Assembly (NCBI GenBank): GCA_963826145.1 | Contig: CAWGVW010000002.1 | Coordinates: 62,001-126,000 of the forward strand | DNA from: JBGPLJ01 sp963826145 | Lineage (GTDB): Bacteria; Pseudomonadota; Gammaproteobacteria; Steroidobacterales; Steroidobacteraceae | DNA length: 64,000 nucleotides | Direction of reading: 5' to 3' | Part shown: positions 35,282 to 44,776 of the stretch, piece by piece | Layout: the number at the start of each line of letters is the position of its first letter | Numbering within the stretch: position 1 is the first letter of the stretch | Notes under the pieces: generated by a model | Seen by the model: only the letters and a program-made list of their open reading frames with translations | Databases searched by the model: none | Told to the model about the DNA's origin: nothing | Program-made: the position numbers and the translations under genes

Positions 35282-35381
35282 CTGTGTCCCTGCTTCGTCC
35301 CCGTTGTCTATCGATCTCAGAGGCCTGCTAGAGTGTCGAGGCAGTATGGAGCGGCGAACTTATCAGTGGGGGAACGAAACC

Positions 35382-35498
35382 ATGGCAGCGCGCAAACGCA
35401 GGAAGAAAGTGTCGAAGGCAGGGAAGGCCAAGCGCAAGACGCCCGTAGCCCGACGGCGCAAGACACGTAGCGATCCAGCCGCTGGGCAGTGGGACTAG
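35382..35498 (+). CDS. 38-aa highly basic protein
   Basis: A 38-residue frame, MAARKRRKKVSKAGKAKRK..., ending DPAAGQWD. About half of its residues are Lys or Arg, with AK/KAGK repeats like the tails of histone H1-like or HU-associated proteins. GGGGGA lies about 10 bases before the ATG. In-frame ATGs 36 and 78 bases upstream could extend it. A nucleic-acid-binding role is plausible from charge alone. It stands alone between the phosphatase promoter and the yadGH-like genes. Confidence 0.5.
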   Translation: MAARKRRKKVSKAGKAKRKTPVARRRKTRSDPAAGQWD

Positions 35499-35614
35499 CC
35501 TCTTTCGATTTCTTCGGGTCGAAGGTTGCGCAGGGCGGAGATTTGACCGTCCGGTGACAACGGCCGCCGATCGCGCCGCACATCGGGCCGCGTCTTTGCG
35601 ATAATGACGGCCAG

Positions 35615-36538
35615 ATGTCAGCCGTCCTATCTATCTCCAATCTCGGCAAGTCTTACGCTTCGGGCCTCGTGGCCCTGAAGAACATCAACCTCGAGATCCG
35701 CAAGGGCGAGATCTTCGCGCTCCTCGGTCCGAACGGCGCGGGCAAGACGACCCTTATCAATATCGTGTGCGGCATCGTCACCCGGAGCTCCGGCGAGGTG
35801 CTCGTCGACGGCGAGGACATCCAGCGCAATTACCGCGCCATCCGCACCAGAATCGGGCTCGTGCCGCAGGAGCTCGCGACGGAGACGTTCGAAGCGGTCC
35901 TGGCCACCGTCAAATTCAGCCGCGGCGTTTTCGGCCGCGCGCCGAGCAAGGCAATCATCGAGAAAGTGCTGCGCGACCTCTCACTCTGGGAAAAGCGCAA
36001 CGACCGGATCCAGCAGCTCTCCGGCGGCATGAAGCGCCGCGTAATGATCGCGAAGGCGCTCGTGCATGAGCCGGATATCCTGTTTTTGGATGAGCCGACG
36101 GCGGGTGTCGATGTGGAATTGCGCCGCGACATGTGGAATCTGGTGCGGGGCCTGCGCGAGCGCGGGGTCACGATCATCCTCACCACCCACTACATCGAGG
36201 AAGCGGAGGAAATGGCCGACCGCGTCGGTGTCATCAACAAAGGCGAGCTGATCGTGGTCGAGGACAAGGCGACGCTCATGAAGAAACTCGGCAAGCGCCA
36301 GCTGACGCTGCACCTGCAGGAACCGCTCGCCGTGATTCCGCCGGGCCTTGCCGACTGGTCGCCCGAGATCAAGGACAACGGCTATACGCTCCTTTATTCA
36401 TTCGATGCCGCCCGCGCCGAGAGCATTTCCGCTCTCCTCGGGCGCATGAGTGAGCTCGGCATCGCGTTCAAAGACCTCAAGACCGAAGAAAGTTCGCTCG
36501 AGGAAATATTCGTGAACCTGGTGCACCAACGAACATGA
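35615..36538 (+). CDS. yadG: ABC transporter ATP-binding protein, YadG-like
   Basis: 307 residues (E. coli YadG 308). Walker A GPNGAGKTT, signature LSGGMKRRVMIAKAL, Walker B ILFLDEPTAGVD and the following THYIEEAEEMADR are all present. The long similarity to YadG includes LVPQELATETFE and LWEKRNDRIQQLSGG. With YadH it forms an ABC-2 type exporter in the inner membrane, substrate unknown. The stop overlaps the yadH-like start by 4 bases. Confidence 0.92.
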   Translation: MSAVLSISNLGKSYASGLVALKNINLEIRKGEIFALLGPNGAGKTTLINIVCGIVTRSSGEVLVDGEDIQRNYRAIRTRIGLVPQELATETFEAVLATVKFSRGVFGRAPSKAIIEKVLRDLSLWEKRNDRIQQLSGGMKRRVMIAKALVHEPDILFLDEPTAGVDVELRRDMWNLVRGLRERGVTIILTTHYIEEAEEMADRVGVINKGELIVVEDKATLMKKLGKRQLTLHLQEPLAVIPPGLADWSPEIKDNGYTLLYSFDAARAESISALLGRMSELGIAFKDLKTEESSLEEIFVNLVHQRT

Positions 36539-37320
36539 GCGACGGTAAGGCACTCAAGTTCAATCGCCACGCCGTCCTGGCCATCTACCAGCACGAAATG
36601 GCGCGCGCGCTGCGCACGATTGGCGGCACCTTCGTGACGCCGGCAATCACGACCTCGCTCTACTTCGTGGTGTTCGGCTCGGCGATGGGCTCGAAGATGA
36701 CAGCGGTGACCGGCGTGCCCTACGGCGCGTTCATCGTGCCGGGCCTCATGATGCTCTCGATCCTGACGGAGAGCCTCTCGAACGCATCGTTCGGCATCTA
36801 CATGCCGAAATTCACGGGCACCATCTACGAGCTGCTCTCGGCGCCGATATCCTATTTTGAAATCGTGCTCGCGTACGTCGGCGCGGCAGCGACGAAGTCA
36901 GTCGTGCTCGGCGCCGTCATCCTCGCGACCTCGATGCTGTTCGTGCCCGTGCATATCCTGCACCCGTTCTGGATGGTCGGGTTCCTCGTGATGACGTCGG
37001 CGACCTTTTGCCTCTTCGGCTTCATCATCGGCATCTGGGCAAAGGGTTTCGAGCAGCTGCAGTTCATCCCGATGCTCGTCATTACGCCGCTCACGTTTCT
37101 CGGCGGCGCTTTCTACTCGATCGACATCCTGCCGCCCGCCTGGCGCACGTTCAGTCTCTTCAACCCGGTGGTCTATCTCATCAGCGGCTTCCGCTGGAGT
37201 TTCTACGAGACTTCCGACGTCAGTATTGTTGCGAGCCTTGGCGTGACGGCCGCGATCTTCCTGATCTGCCTCGCGATCGTCGGCTGGATCTTCCGCACGG
37301 GCTATCGGCTGAAGACCTGA
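36535..37320 (+). CDS. yadH: ABC-2 type permease, YadH-like
   Basis: 261 residues with six hydrophobic segments and the ABC-2 signature region LTFLGGAFYSIDILPPAWRTFSLFNPVVYLISGFRW. It is the membrane partner of the YadG-like ATPase and overlaps it (ATGA). Early part of the protein has the ALRTIGGTFVTPAITTSLYFVVFG stretch typical of NodJ/YadH permeases. Exported substrate unknown. Confidence 0.92.
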   Translation: MSDGKALKFNRHAVLAIYQHEMARALRTIGGTFVTPAITTSLYFVVFGSAMGSKMTAVTGVPYGAFIVPGLMMLSILTESLSNASFGIYMPKFTGTIYELLSAPISYFEIVLAYVGAAATKSVVLGAVILATSMLFVPVHILHPFWMVGFLVMTSATFCLFGFIIGIWAKGFEQLQFIPMLVITPLTFLGGAFYSIDILPPAWRTFSLFNPVVYLISGFRWSFYETSDVSIVASLGVTAAIFLICLAIVGWIFRTGYRLKT

Positions 37321-37339
37321 AGTCGCGGGCTCTGGTGGA

Positions 37340-38233
37340 TCAGCGCGGCGGCTGAAGCGCCGCCTTGTTGGCCGCCAGGAAGTCGCTGACGCTCTGCGGC
37401 GGCTTGCCAGTCAGCTTCACAACCGCGTCGGAAAGCACATCGGCATAGCCGGCGCGGGTATTGGCGTCGAGCGAGGCGATCAACGCGACCACGAACTCCG
37501 GGAGGCCAGCGGCCCGCTTGCCCTGCGCCAGCTCTTCGTTCGAGACCTGTACGACGTCGATGGGCTTGCCCGCAATCCGGCTCGCCGTTGCCGCTAGCTC
37601 CGCCGTCGTGTACTTCTCCGGCCCGGTGACGTCGTAGCGGATGTTGCCCGCTTTGTCAGAGGCCAGCGCGGCGGCCGCGGCTCGTGCGCAATCTTCGCGC
37701 GTCACGTGAGACAGCTTGCCGGTGCCCGCGGCGGTAATCCATTTGCCGGCAGCGAGAATCGGCGGCAGGGCGCCGAGGAGACTGTCCATGTACCAGCTCA
37801 TCCGCAGGATCGTCCGGCCGAGCCCGCTCGCTTCGAGCGCTTGCTCGGTACCCAGATGATCGGATGCGAACGTCACCGGCGACCGCTCCGGATTCAACAT
37901 CGAGGTGTAGACGACGTGGCGCACACCCGCCTTCTTCGCGGCTTCGATAGCCGCTTTGTGTTGCGCGAGCCGGCGGCCGGGCCGGTCGATCGCATCGGTC
38001 GAGATGAGCAACATGTGGTCGACGCCTTTGAGCGCGGCCGCGAGTGACGCCGGGTCTTCGAAATCGGCCTTGCGAACCTTCACGCCCTTCGCCGCCCAGG
38101 CTTGCAGCTTCTCGGGCTTGCGGGTCCCAGCCACGATCGATGCGGGCGGCACATGGTGATGATCGACGAGGTGAGACAGAACGCGCTGGGCGAGCTGGCC
38201 GGAAGCGCCGGATATATAGAGTATCTGAGCCAT
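37340..38233 (-). CDS. NmrA/QOR2-like NAD(P)-binding reductase
   Basis: 297 residues. The Rossmann motif YISGASGQLAQRVLSHL at the N-terminus has the GxxGxxA spacing of atypical SDRs of the NmrA/QorB (YtfG) type. It has KAAIEAAKKAGVRHVVYTSM, a typical core of this family, and lacks the YxxxK catalytic pair. Quinone reductase or redox sensing is likely. It lies 19 bases after the GntR gene, so it is the last gene of the RND efflux operon. Confidence 0.85.
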   Translation of the reverse strand: MAQILYISGASGQLAQRVLSHLVDHHHVPPASIVAGTRKPEKLQAWAAKGVKVRKADFEDPASLAAALKGVDHMLLISTDAIDRPGRRLAQHKAAIEAAKKAGVRHVVYTSMLNPERSPVTFASDHLGTEQALEASGLGRTILRMSWYMDSLLGALPPILAAGKWITAAGTGKLSHVTREDCARAAAAALASDKAGNIRYDVTGPEKYTTAELAATASRIAGKPIDVVQVSNEELAQGKRAAGLPEFVVALIASLDANTRAGYADVLSDAVVKLTGKPPQSVSDFLAANKAALQPPR

Positions 38234-38252
38234 GGGAGTCTTCCTTGTTGGT

Positions 38253-38906
38253 TCAATCGCGCCGAAAGGCCTCGAACACCCGGTCGAATATACGCCGCAT
38301 GATGGCCTGCGCGCCGGGGATGTCCGACGCGCGCAGCTTCTCGAGGAGCGTGCGGTGGAGTTTCACCTGCGGCGCCAGGCTGTTGCCCTTCGCCGCCATG
38401 CGCCTCAGGACAATGCGGCCGCGCACGTCGAAGTGCAGCGAATCCCACACCGTAACAAAGACGCGATTGCCGCTCGCCTCCATCAGGCGGTGATGGAACG
38501 CAAGCGCCGAGTCGATGTAGCCCTCGGAGTTGTCGGTATTCACCGCGGTTGCCATTCTGCGGTGACAGGCTTCGAGGTCGGCGAGTAACGCGGGCGTACA
38601 GGGCATCGCGAGTTCAATCGCGCGCACTTCGAGCGTCGCCCGCAGTTCATAGGACTCGCTCATCTCCTGAAGATCCGCGCCGCGCACGCGCGTGCCGCGG
38701 TAACGCTCCGACTGCACGAGGCCCGAGCCTTCGAGTTCACGCAGCGCTTCGCGGATCGGGGCCTGGCTAACGTTGAATTCGCGCGCGAGCTGCAGCTCTT
38801 TCAGCTGCGTGCCCGCCGGATAGCGGCCGTCGAGAATCCTCGCGACCAGCGTGTCGCGAATTCGATCGCGCATGCAGACACGCTGCAGTGCCGGTTCAGC
38901 GCTCAT
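38253..38906 (-). CDS. GntR-family regulator with FCD domain
   Basis: 217 residues. The N-terminal winged helix (about 10-75) has the GntR pattern LKELQLAREFNVSQAPIREALRELEGSGLVQSERYRGTRV. The C-terminal helical FCD/FadR-C domain (about 90-210) shows ligand or metal histidines (CHRRM, FHHRLME, LHRTLLEKL). It overlaps the outer-membrane efflux gene by 4 bases and is therefore in the RND operon, probably its regulator. The palindrome at 44777-44790 ahead of the operon is the natural candidate operator. Confidence 0.92.
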   Translation of the reverse strand: MSAEPALQRVCMRDRIRDTLVARILDGRYPAGTQLKELQLAREFNVSQAPIREALRELEGSGLVQSERYRGTRVRGADLQEMSESYELRATLEVRAIELAMPCTPALLADLEACHRRMATAVNTDNSEGYIDSALAFHHRLMEASGNRVFVTVWDSLHFDVRGRIVLRRMAAKGNSLAPQVKLHRTLLEKLRASDIPGAQAIMRRIFDRVFEAFRRD

Positions 38907-40357
38907 TGGCCTGCCCCCTTGTCCATCAAGACCGGATGATCGAGCTCTGCCGGAGTCCAGCCGCCGCCGAGCGCACGCACGAGGCCGACCGCCGCATTCA
39001 TGCGTCGCACCCGTGCATCGAGCGCAGAGCGCTGCGCCTGCAAAGCGGCCGTCTGCGTGGTCGTCACCTCGATGTAGTCGGCGACGCCCGCGGTATAGCG
39101 CTTGTCTGCGTGATAGGCCGACCGCTGCGCGGAGGCCGCCGCGGCCTCGTCGGCCTTGAGTTCATCTGCCAGATGGTGAAGCGCCGCGAGGTTGTCTTCG
39201 ACCTCCCGGTAGGCCGTGAGTGCGGACTGCCGATAGTTCGCGACGGCTTCATCGTACGCGGCCCACGCCTGCTTGTTGCCGCTCCAGCGGCCGCCGGCAT
39301 CGAGCAGCGGAATGGCGGCCACCGGGCCCGCGGCCCAAAAGCGGCTCGGCGCCTCGAACCACGCTTGCGATGATGTCGCCCGGTAGCCTCCGATCGCGCC
39401 GAACGAAAAGACGGGAAACCACGCCGCGCGGGCAATCCCGATCTCGGCATTCGCCGCAGCCACCGCTCGTTCGGCGCTTGCGATATCGGGGCGCCGTTGC
39501 AACAGAGCCGAGGGCAGACCTGCGTCGAGAGCCGGCGGTTCGCCGACGAACTCCGCGGCCGCGAGCGTGAAATTACCCGGCGGCTGCCCGAGGAGCACCG
39601 CGATCGCGTGTTCAAGCTGCGCCCGCTCCAGTTGCACGCCAGCGAGCTGCGCCCGAGCATTCTGGCGTTGGGTTTGCGCCTGATCGACGTCGGTCGCCGC
39701 GGCGATGCCGCCGTTGTAGCGATTGCTCGTGAGTTCGAACGCATGATCGTAGGCCTTGACACTGTCTTCGAGGAGACGTGCCGTCGCATCCGCGCCGCGG
39801 AGCGAGAAGTAGTCCTGCGCGAGCTCGGCATGCAGCGCAAGTTCGACGGCAGCGAGGTCGCCAGCGCTTGCCTGCGCGCGGCTGTGCGCTGCGCTTGACG
39901 CGCTTCGCAGCCGCCCGAACAGATCGATCTCCCAGGCGAAATCGAGCGCCGCAATATAGTCGTTGCCGAGCGTGCTGACGCCACCGGAGTTCGGCGCATT
40001 CGCGGATGTGCTTTCTCGCAGCGCCGATCCGTTCGCGTCGACCGTCGGAAAGATGTTCGAGAACGCGCGCCGGGAAATGGCGCGGGACTGTTCGTAGCGG
40101 GCGACGGCCGCGCGCAGATCCTGGCTGCCGTTCTGAAGCGCAAGCTCGAGCTCACTCAACTTCGGATCGCCAAAGGCCTCCCACCACGCGCCGCGCGATT
40201 GCGTGTCCGCGGGCGCCGCCGGCATCCAGTCACCGGCTTCCTTGTAGGCCGCGACTGCCGGTGTCTGCGGCGCCTCATAGTGAGGCGCCAGCGTGCACGC
40301 GGCGGCAAGCGCGCAGCCCAGCGCGGCAAGACCGTTTGAAATGATTCGCGCGTGCAT
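38903..40357 (-). CDS. outer-membrane efflux lipoprotein (NodT/OprM family)
   Basis: 484 residues. A lipoprotein signal (GCALAAAC, Cys near residue 21) is followed by TolC-like repeats of helical barrel and beta strands. Family blocks are visible: GRYKEAGDW-like N-terminus, LGNDYIAALDFAWEIDLFGRLRS, ELAQDYFSLRG, LLQRRPDIASAERAVAAANAEIG and AYREVEDNLAALHHL. It forms the outer-membrane channel of the tripartite pump encoded by the two upstream genes, 2 bases after the adaptor gene. Confidence 0.93.
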   Translation of the reverse strand: MHARIISNGLAALGCALAAACTLAPHYEAPQTPAVAAYKEAGDWMPAAPADTQSRGAWWEAFGDPKLSELELALQNGSQDLRAAVARYEQSRAISRRAFSNIFPTVDANGSALRESTSANAPNSGGVSTLGNDYIAALDFAWEIDLFGRLRSASSAAHSRAQASAGDLAAVELALHAELAQDYFSLRGADATARLLEDSVKAYDHAFELTSNRYNGGIAAATDVDQAQTQRQNARAQLAGVQLERAQLEHAIAVLLGQPPGNFTLAAAEFVGEPPALDAGLPSALLQRRPDIASAERAVAAANAEIGIARAAWFPVFSFGAIGGYRATSSQAWFEAPSRFWAAGPVAAIPLLDAGGRWSGNKQAWAAYDEAVANYRQSALTAYREVEDNLAALHHLADELKADEAAAASAQRSAYHADKRYTAGVADYIEVTTTQTAALQAQRSALDARVRRMNAAVGLVRALGGGWTPAELDHPVLMDKGAGQ

Positions 40358-40359
40358 CG

Positions 40360-41544
40360 TCAGAGCTTCGCCTCGGGCTTCGTTGCGGGTTCTGCGACTC
40401 GAACGAGCGTGTCTTCCGTCAGCGAATCCGGCGGATTGAGGATCACCGCATCGCTCGCGGTGATGCCGCTCAGGATCTCGAGATCCGAGCCGAAATCGCG
40501 ACCGAGGGTTACCCGCTTCAACACCACGTGACCGCTCGCGTCGACCGTCGCGACGCTAAGTCCATCACCGCGCGTGAGCAGCGTGTTCGCGGGCACCTTG
40601 AGCGACGGGCCTCCCGCCGCCGCAGGCAGCTGGAAGTGAACTTCCGCATACGCGCCCGGCAGCAGTTCGTTCTTCGCATTGTCGACGCTGAGCTGCGCGA
40701 GGAGCGTGCGCGAAGTGGCATCGATGGCGCTCGACGTACCCTCGAGTTTCGCCGGATAGACCTGGCCCGGCCGGTCCGGGAACTTCACCTCCGCGGTGAG
40801 ATTCGGCGTTATCTGTCCCGCATACGACTGCGGCACACGGACGTAGAGCCTGAGCTGACGCATATCGGCGATGCGGAAAAGTTCGAGGCCTGCACCGCTT
40901 CCCGCCGTGATGAGCTGACCGACATCGGTGTTGCGCGCCGTCACCACGCCGTCGAACGGAGCCACGATCGTCTTGAACGACGAGAGTTCACGCAGCCGTT
41001 GCTGGTTCGCCTTCGCCGCCTGTAGCTGCGCCGCGGTCGTCTCCTCAAGATTCACTCGCTCGTCGGCGTCCTGCTTGGACACGGAATCCGTCTCGCGCAG
41101 ACCCCGCCAGCGGTCGGCCGTGATGCTCGCGATGTTGAGCCTGGCCTCAGCGCTCGCGACGTCGGCCTCCGCCTGGCGCAGCTGCTGGTCGAGTTCGGGC
41201 GCATCGATCTCGGCCAGCGTCTGCCCTGCCTTCACGTGTGCGCCGATGTCGACCATCCAGCGCTTGAGGTAGCCGTTTGTGCGCGCATAGATCGGCGCGT
41301 CGTATTTCGCCTGGACGCTCCCCGGAAGCGTCAGCTCCGCCGTGTCGGTCATCGGTTTCGGATTTACGGTCAGTACCGTCACAATCGACTGCGCCTCGGT
41401 CTGCTCCTTGAGCTTCGCGCCCGCGACATGCGCGGCATACACCGTCCAGGCGACGACGAGGATCGCCACGACGCCGATGGCGATGCTGATGCGCGTGATG
41501 CCGCGCGAGGTCGCCAAGTTCAGGGGTTGATGTGAAGTGTCCAT
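40360..41544 (-). CDS. RND efflux periplasmic adaptor subunit
   Basis: 394 residues with an N-terminal membrane anchor (about 15-40). The HlyD/AcrA-type layout is clear: a lipoyl half-motif VDIGAHVKAGQTLAEIDAPELDQQL, a coiled-coil hairpin (about 120-190), a second half-motif FKTIVAPFDGVVTARNTDVGQLI, then beta-barrel and membrane-proximal domains. It links the inner-membrane RND pump with the NodT-like channel. It lies 27 bases after the permease gene. Confidence 0.93.
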   Translation of the reverse strand: MDTSHQPLNLATSRGITRISIAIGVVAILVVAWTVYAAHVAGAKLKEQTEAQSIVTVLTVNPKPMTDTAELTLPGSVQAKYDAPIYARTNGYLKRWMVDIGAHVKAGQTLAEIDAPELDQQLRQAEADVASAEARLNIASITADRWRGLRETDSVSKQDADERVNLEETTAAQLQAAKANQQRLRELSSFKTIVAPFDGVVTARNTDVGQLITAGSGAGLELFRIADMRQLRLYVRVPQSYAGQITPNLTAEVKFPDRPGQVYPAKLEGTSSAIDATSRTLLAQLSVDNAKNELLPGAYAEVHFQLPAAAGGPSLKVPANTLLTRGDGLSVATVDASGHVVLKRVTLGRDFGSDLEILSGITASDAVILNPPDSLTEDTLVRVAEPATKPEAKL

Positions 41545-41571
41545 GGATCGATCTCGATGCGTGAAGGTGAC

Positions 41572-44500
41572 TTAAGCAGCCGGCGCGACTTCAGGCGCCG
41601 GCAGGGTCTTGTCGCGGCCGTGAAATCGCGTGAAGACCGCGGGCACGAAGAAAAGGGTCGCGACGGTCGCGAACAAGAGCCCGCCGATGACGGCGCGGCC
41701 GAGCGGTGCGTTCTGTTCGCCGCCCTCGCCGAATCCAAAGGCCATTGGCAACATGCCGATGATCATCGCGAGCGCAGTCATCAGCACCGGGCGGAAGCGA
41801 GTAAACCCCGCTTCGAGTGCCGCCTGCCCGGCGGTCGCACCCTCGTTCATGCGTTCGCGCGCGAAGCTCACGAGCAGGATGCTGTTCGCGGTCGCGACAC
41901 CCATGCACATGATCGCGCCGGTGAGCGCCGGCACGCTCAAGGTCGTGCCCGTGATGAGAAGCGTCCACACGATACCGGCAATGGCGCCGGGCAGCGCCGT
42001 GATGATGATGAAAGGATCCAGCCAGGACTGGAAATTGATCACGATGAGCAGGTACACGAGAAGGATTGCGCCCGTGAGCCCCACCAGAAGCCCGGTGTAC
42101 GACGACGTCATCGTCTGCATCTGCCCACGCGCCGTGATGTGCGTGCCTTTCGGGAGCTCACCGCTCGCGCCCGCGAGAATGCGGTTGACCTCTTTCGCGA
42201 CTGCGCCGAGATCGCGCCCCTGCACCGCGCCGAAGATGTCGATGACGGGCTGCGCGTCATAGTGGGACACGACGGCCGGGCCGAAACCGCGCGTGACGGT
42301 CGCAAGGCCGCCCAGGATCTGGGCCTCGCCATTCGCGTTGACCGGCACGTTGTTGAGGTCCTCGAGCGTCGCCATCCGGTACTGCGGCGCCTGCGCGACA
42401 ATCGGGTATTGCACGCCGTTCTCCGGGTTCAGCCAGAACGCCGGCGATACCTGCCCGCTGCCCGAAAGGGTGAGCAGCAGGTTGTTCGCGATGTCCTTCT
42501 GGCTGACGCCGATCTGCTCGGCACGGCTACGGTCCGTCACGACGCGCAGCTCCGGCTGGTTGAATGTCTGCTGGATCCTAAGATCGACGAGCCCCGGCAC
42601 GTGCCGCAGCTTCTCGAGAAGCCGGTTCGCGACCGCGCGGTTTTTCGGATCCGCGCCGGAGATCTGGACGTCGATCGGCGCCGGCAGACCGAAATTCAGG
42701 ATCTGGCTCACGATGTCCGCAGGCAGGAAGGCGAAACTCGTGCCGGGAAACTGCTGTGGCAGTTTCTCCCGGAGCGCTCGCACGTAGTTCGCTGTCGGTC
42801 CGTGGCCGGACGTCAGGCCAATGAGGATATCGGCATCGCCTGAACCGATTGTTCCGGAGTTGCCGTAGGTATTGTTGATGCTCGACACCGGGAGGCCGAC
42901 GTTGTCGACGACGCTCGCGAGTTCCCTCGCCGGAATCACCTCGCGGAGCGCCGCCTCTACGCGATCGACAAGCGCCACGGTCTCCTCGATGCGCACACCG
43001 GTGGGCGCGCGCAGATGGAGCTTGATCTGGCCGGAGTCGACTTCCGGGAAGAAATTCTGACCGAGCAGCGGCACGAGCAGCATCGAGAGCGCAACGCCGC
43101 CGAGAAAGACGGGAATGAAGAGCCGCCGGTGACGCAGTGTCGCGCTCGAGCGCCCCGCGATAGCGCTCGCGCAATGCGTTGAACCGCGCCTCGAAACGCT
43201 GCTGGAACTGCTGCCAGCGATTCGGATCGGTGGCCGCAGCCTTTTCCGTCGCGGCCGTACGCAGCCAGTATTTCGCGAGTGTCGGCACGAGCGTCCGCGA
43301 GAGCAGTAGGAAGTGATCATCGCGAACACGACCGCCTCGGCCATCGGCACGAAGAGGTAACGCGCGACGCCCGTGAGCAGGAACATCGGAATGAACACGA
43401 TGCAGATGGACAGGGTCGAGACCAGCGCCGGCACCAGGATCTGGCGCGAACCTTCGAGGATGGCGGGTTCCACTTCCTCGCCGTGCTCGAGATGGCGGTT
43501 GATGTTCTCGATCGTCACGGTTGCATCGTCGACGAGAATGCCGACCGCGAGTGCGAGACCACCGAGCGTCATCAGGTTGATCGTCTCGCCGAGCGCATCG
43601 AGCAGCACGATCGAGGAGAGAATCGAGAGCGGGATCGAAATCGTGATGATGAGCGTCGAGCGCCAGCTCCCGAGGAAGAGAAGGATCATGAGCGCCGTCA
43701 GGGCCGCGGCGATGAGGCCTTCGATGGCAACGCCGTGCACGGCCGCCTTGACGAAGACCGACTGGTCGCCGGTGACGGCGACCGAAGCACCCTCCGGCAG
43801 GATCTCGCGTACCTGTTCGAGCTTCGCCTTGATCGATTCGATGATGTTGAGCGTCGAGGCCGATCCCACCTTCTGAATCGTCATGAGCACGGCGCGCTGG
43901 CCGTTGACACGCACGATGTTCGTCTGCGGCGGATGGCCGTCGTGCACGAACGCGACGTCACGCACGTAGGTGATCGCGCCGTTCTGGGTGCGGATCGGCA
44001 AGTCGTTCAGCTCATCGAGCTTGCGCGGGCTCGCGTTCAGCCTGACGGTGTACTCGGTGTCGCCGATTTTCTGCGTGCCCGCCGGCACGATGAGGTTCTG
44101 GTTGCCGATCGCCGTATTGACATCGACCGCGGTCAGGCCGTGCGCGCGCAACGCATCGGGCCGCAAGTCAACCTGCACCTGCCGGGTCGAGCCACCGTAC
44201 GGGTACGGCACCGAAGCGCCGGCGACCGTCGAAATCAGCGAGCGCACGAACTGATTCGCGAAGTCGAAGATCTGCGCCTCGGTCTGGGTCTTGCTCGAAA
44301 GCGCGAGCTGCACGATCGGCACGCTCGAGGCGCTGTACTTCAGGATCAGGGGCGACGTCACGCCCGGCGGCATCTGCTTGAGCGCCGTCTGTGCAAAGGC
44401 GGTCGTCTGCGACATCGCGAGATTGATGTCGACGTCCGGTTGGAAGAAGAGCTTCACAACCGCGACGCCCGGATAGGTCTGCGATTCGATGTGCTCGACG

Positions 44501-44748
44501 TCGTTCACGAGCGTCGAGGCGTAGCGCTCGATCGGAAAAGTGATGCGTGCGGCCATTTCGTCCGGCGAGATGCCGGAGTACTGGAAGCTCACGGCGATGA
44601 CCGGAATGCGGATGTCGGGAAAGATGTCCGTCGGCATGCCGGGGCGCATCGGCGTACCGAAGATGACGACCGCGCCGAGGAGCGGCACGAGAATCGCCAG
44701 GACGATGAACGTGTACGGGCGCCTGAGCGCCAGTTTGACGATCCACAC
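41572..44748 (-). CDS. RND efflux permease with two compensating frame breaks
   Basis: 1058 residues in one open frame; an HAE1/AcrB-like proton-driven pump with 12 membrane helices and two large periplasmic loops (MWIVKLALRRPYTFIVLAIL at the start). Residues about 482-535 are nonsense in this frame. One base is missing near 43305 (TAC-TGC where TAC-CTG gives SYLLSRTLVPTLAKYW), and one extra base near 43142 restores the frame before LRHRRLFIPVFLGG. The normal sequence of the TM6-TM7 connection is found in the alternative frame between these points. The pump works with the adaptor and channel encoded downstream. Confidence 0.9.
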   Translation of the reverse strand: MWIVKLALRRPYTFIVLAILVPLLGAVVIFGTPMRPGMPTDIFPDIRIPVIAVSFQYSGISPDEMAARITFPIERYASTLVNDVEHIESQTYPGVAVVKLFFQPDVDINLAMSQTTAFAQTALKQMPPGVTSPLILKYSASSVPIVQLALSSKTQTEAQIFDFANQFVRSLISTVAGASVPYPYGGSTRQVQVDLRPDALRAHGLTAVDVNTAIGNQNLIVPAGTQKIGDTEYTVRLNASPRKLDELNDLPIRTQNGAITYVRDVAFVHDGHPPQTNIVRVNGQRAVLMTIQKVGSASTLNIIESIKAKLEQVREILPEGASVAVTGDQSVFVKAAVHGVAIEGLIAAALTALMILLFLGSWRSTLIITISIPLSILSSIVLLDALGETINLMTLGGLALAVGILVDDATVTIENINRHLEHGEEVEPAILEGSRQILVPALVSTLSICIVFIPMFLLTGVARYLFVPMAEAVVFAMITSYCSRGRSCRHSRNTGCVRPRRKRLRPPIRIAGSSSSSVSRRGSTHCASAIAGRSSATLRHRRLFIPVFLGGVALSMLLVPLLGQNFFPEVDSGQIKLHLRAPTGVRIEETVALVDRVEAALREVIPARELASVVDNVGLPVSSINNTYGNSGTIGSGDADILIGLTSGHGPTANYVRALREKLPQQFPGTSFAFLPADIVSQILNFGLPAPIDVQISGADPKNRAVANRLLEKLRHVPGLVDLRIQQTFNQPELRVVTDRSRAEQIGVSQKDIANNLLLTLSGSGQVSPAFWLNPENGVQYPIVAQAPQYRMATLEDLNNVPVNANGEAQILGGLATVTRGFGPAVVSHYDAQPVIDIFGAVQGRDLGAVAKEVNRILAGASGELPKGTHITARGQMQTMTSSYTGLLVGLTGAILLVYLLIVINFQSWLDPFIIITALPGAIAGIVWTLLITGTTLSVPALTGAIMCMGVATANSILLVSFARERMNEGATAGQAALEAGFTRFRPVLMTALAMIIGMLPMAFGFGEGGEQNAPLGRAVIGGLLFATVATLFFVPAVFTRFHGRDKTLPAPEVAPAA

Positions 44749-44776
44749 GGTGGGGAGGTCCGGGAGCCTGACAATC

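Noticed and set aside
35543..35560. Second Pho-box-like sequence TTGTCAC-CGGA-CGGTCAA before yadG
   Set aside because: Three or more mismatches in the half-sites and wrong orientation for the yadG gene; it is more a chance palindrome.
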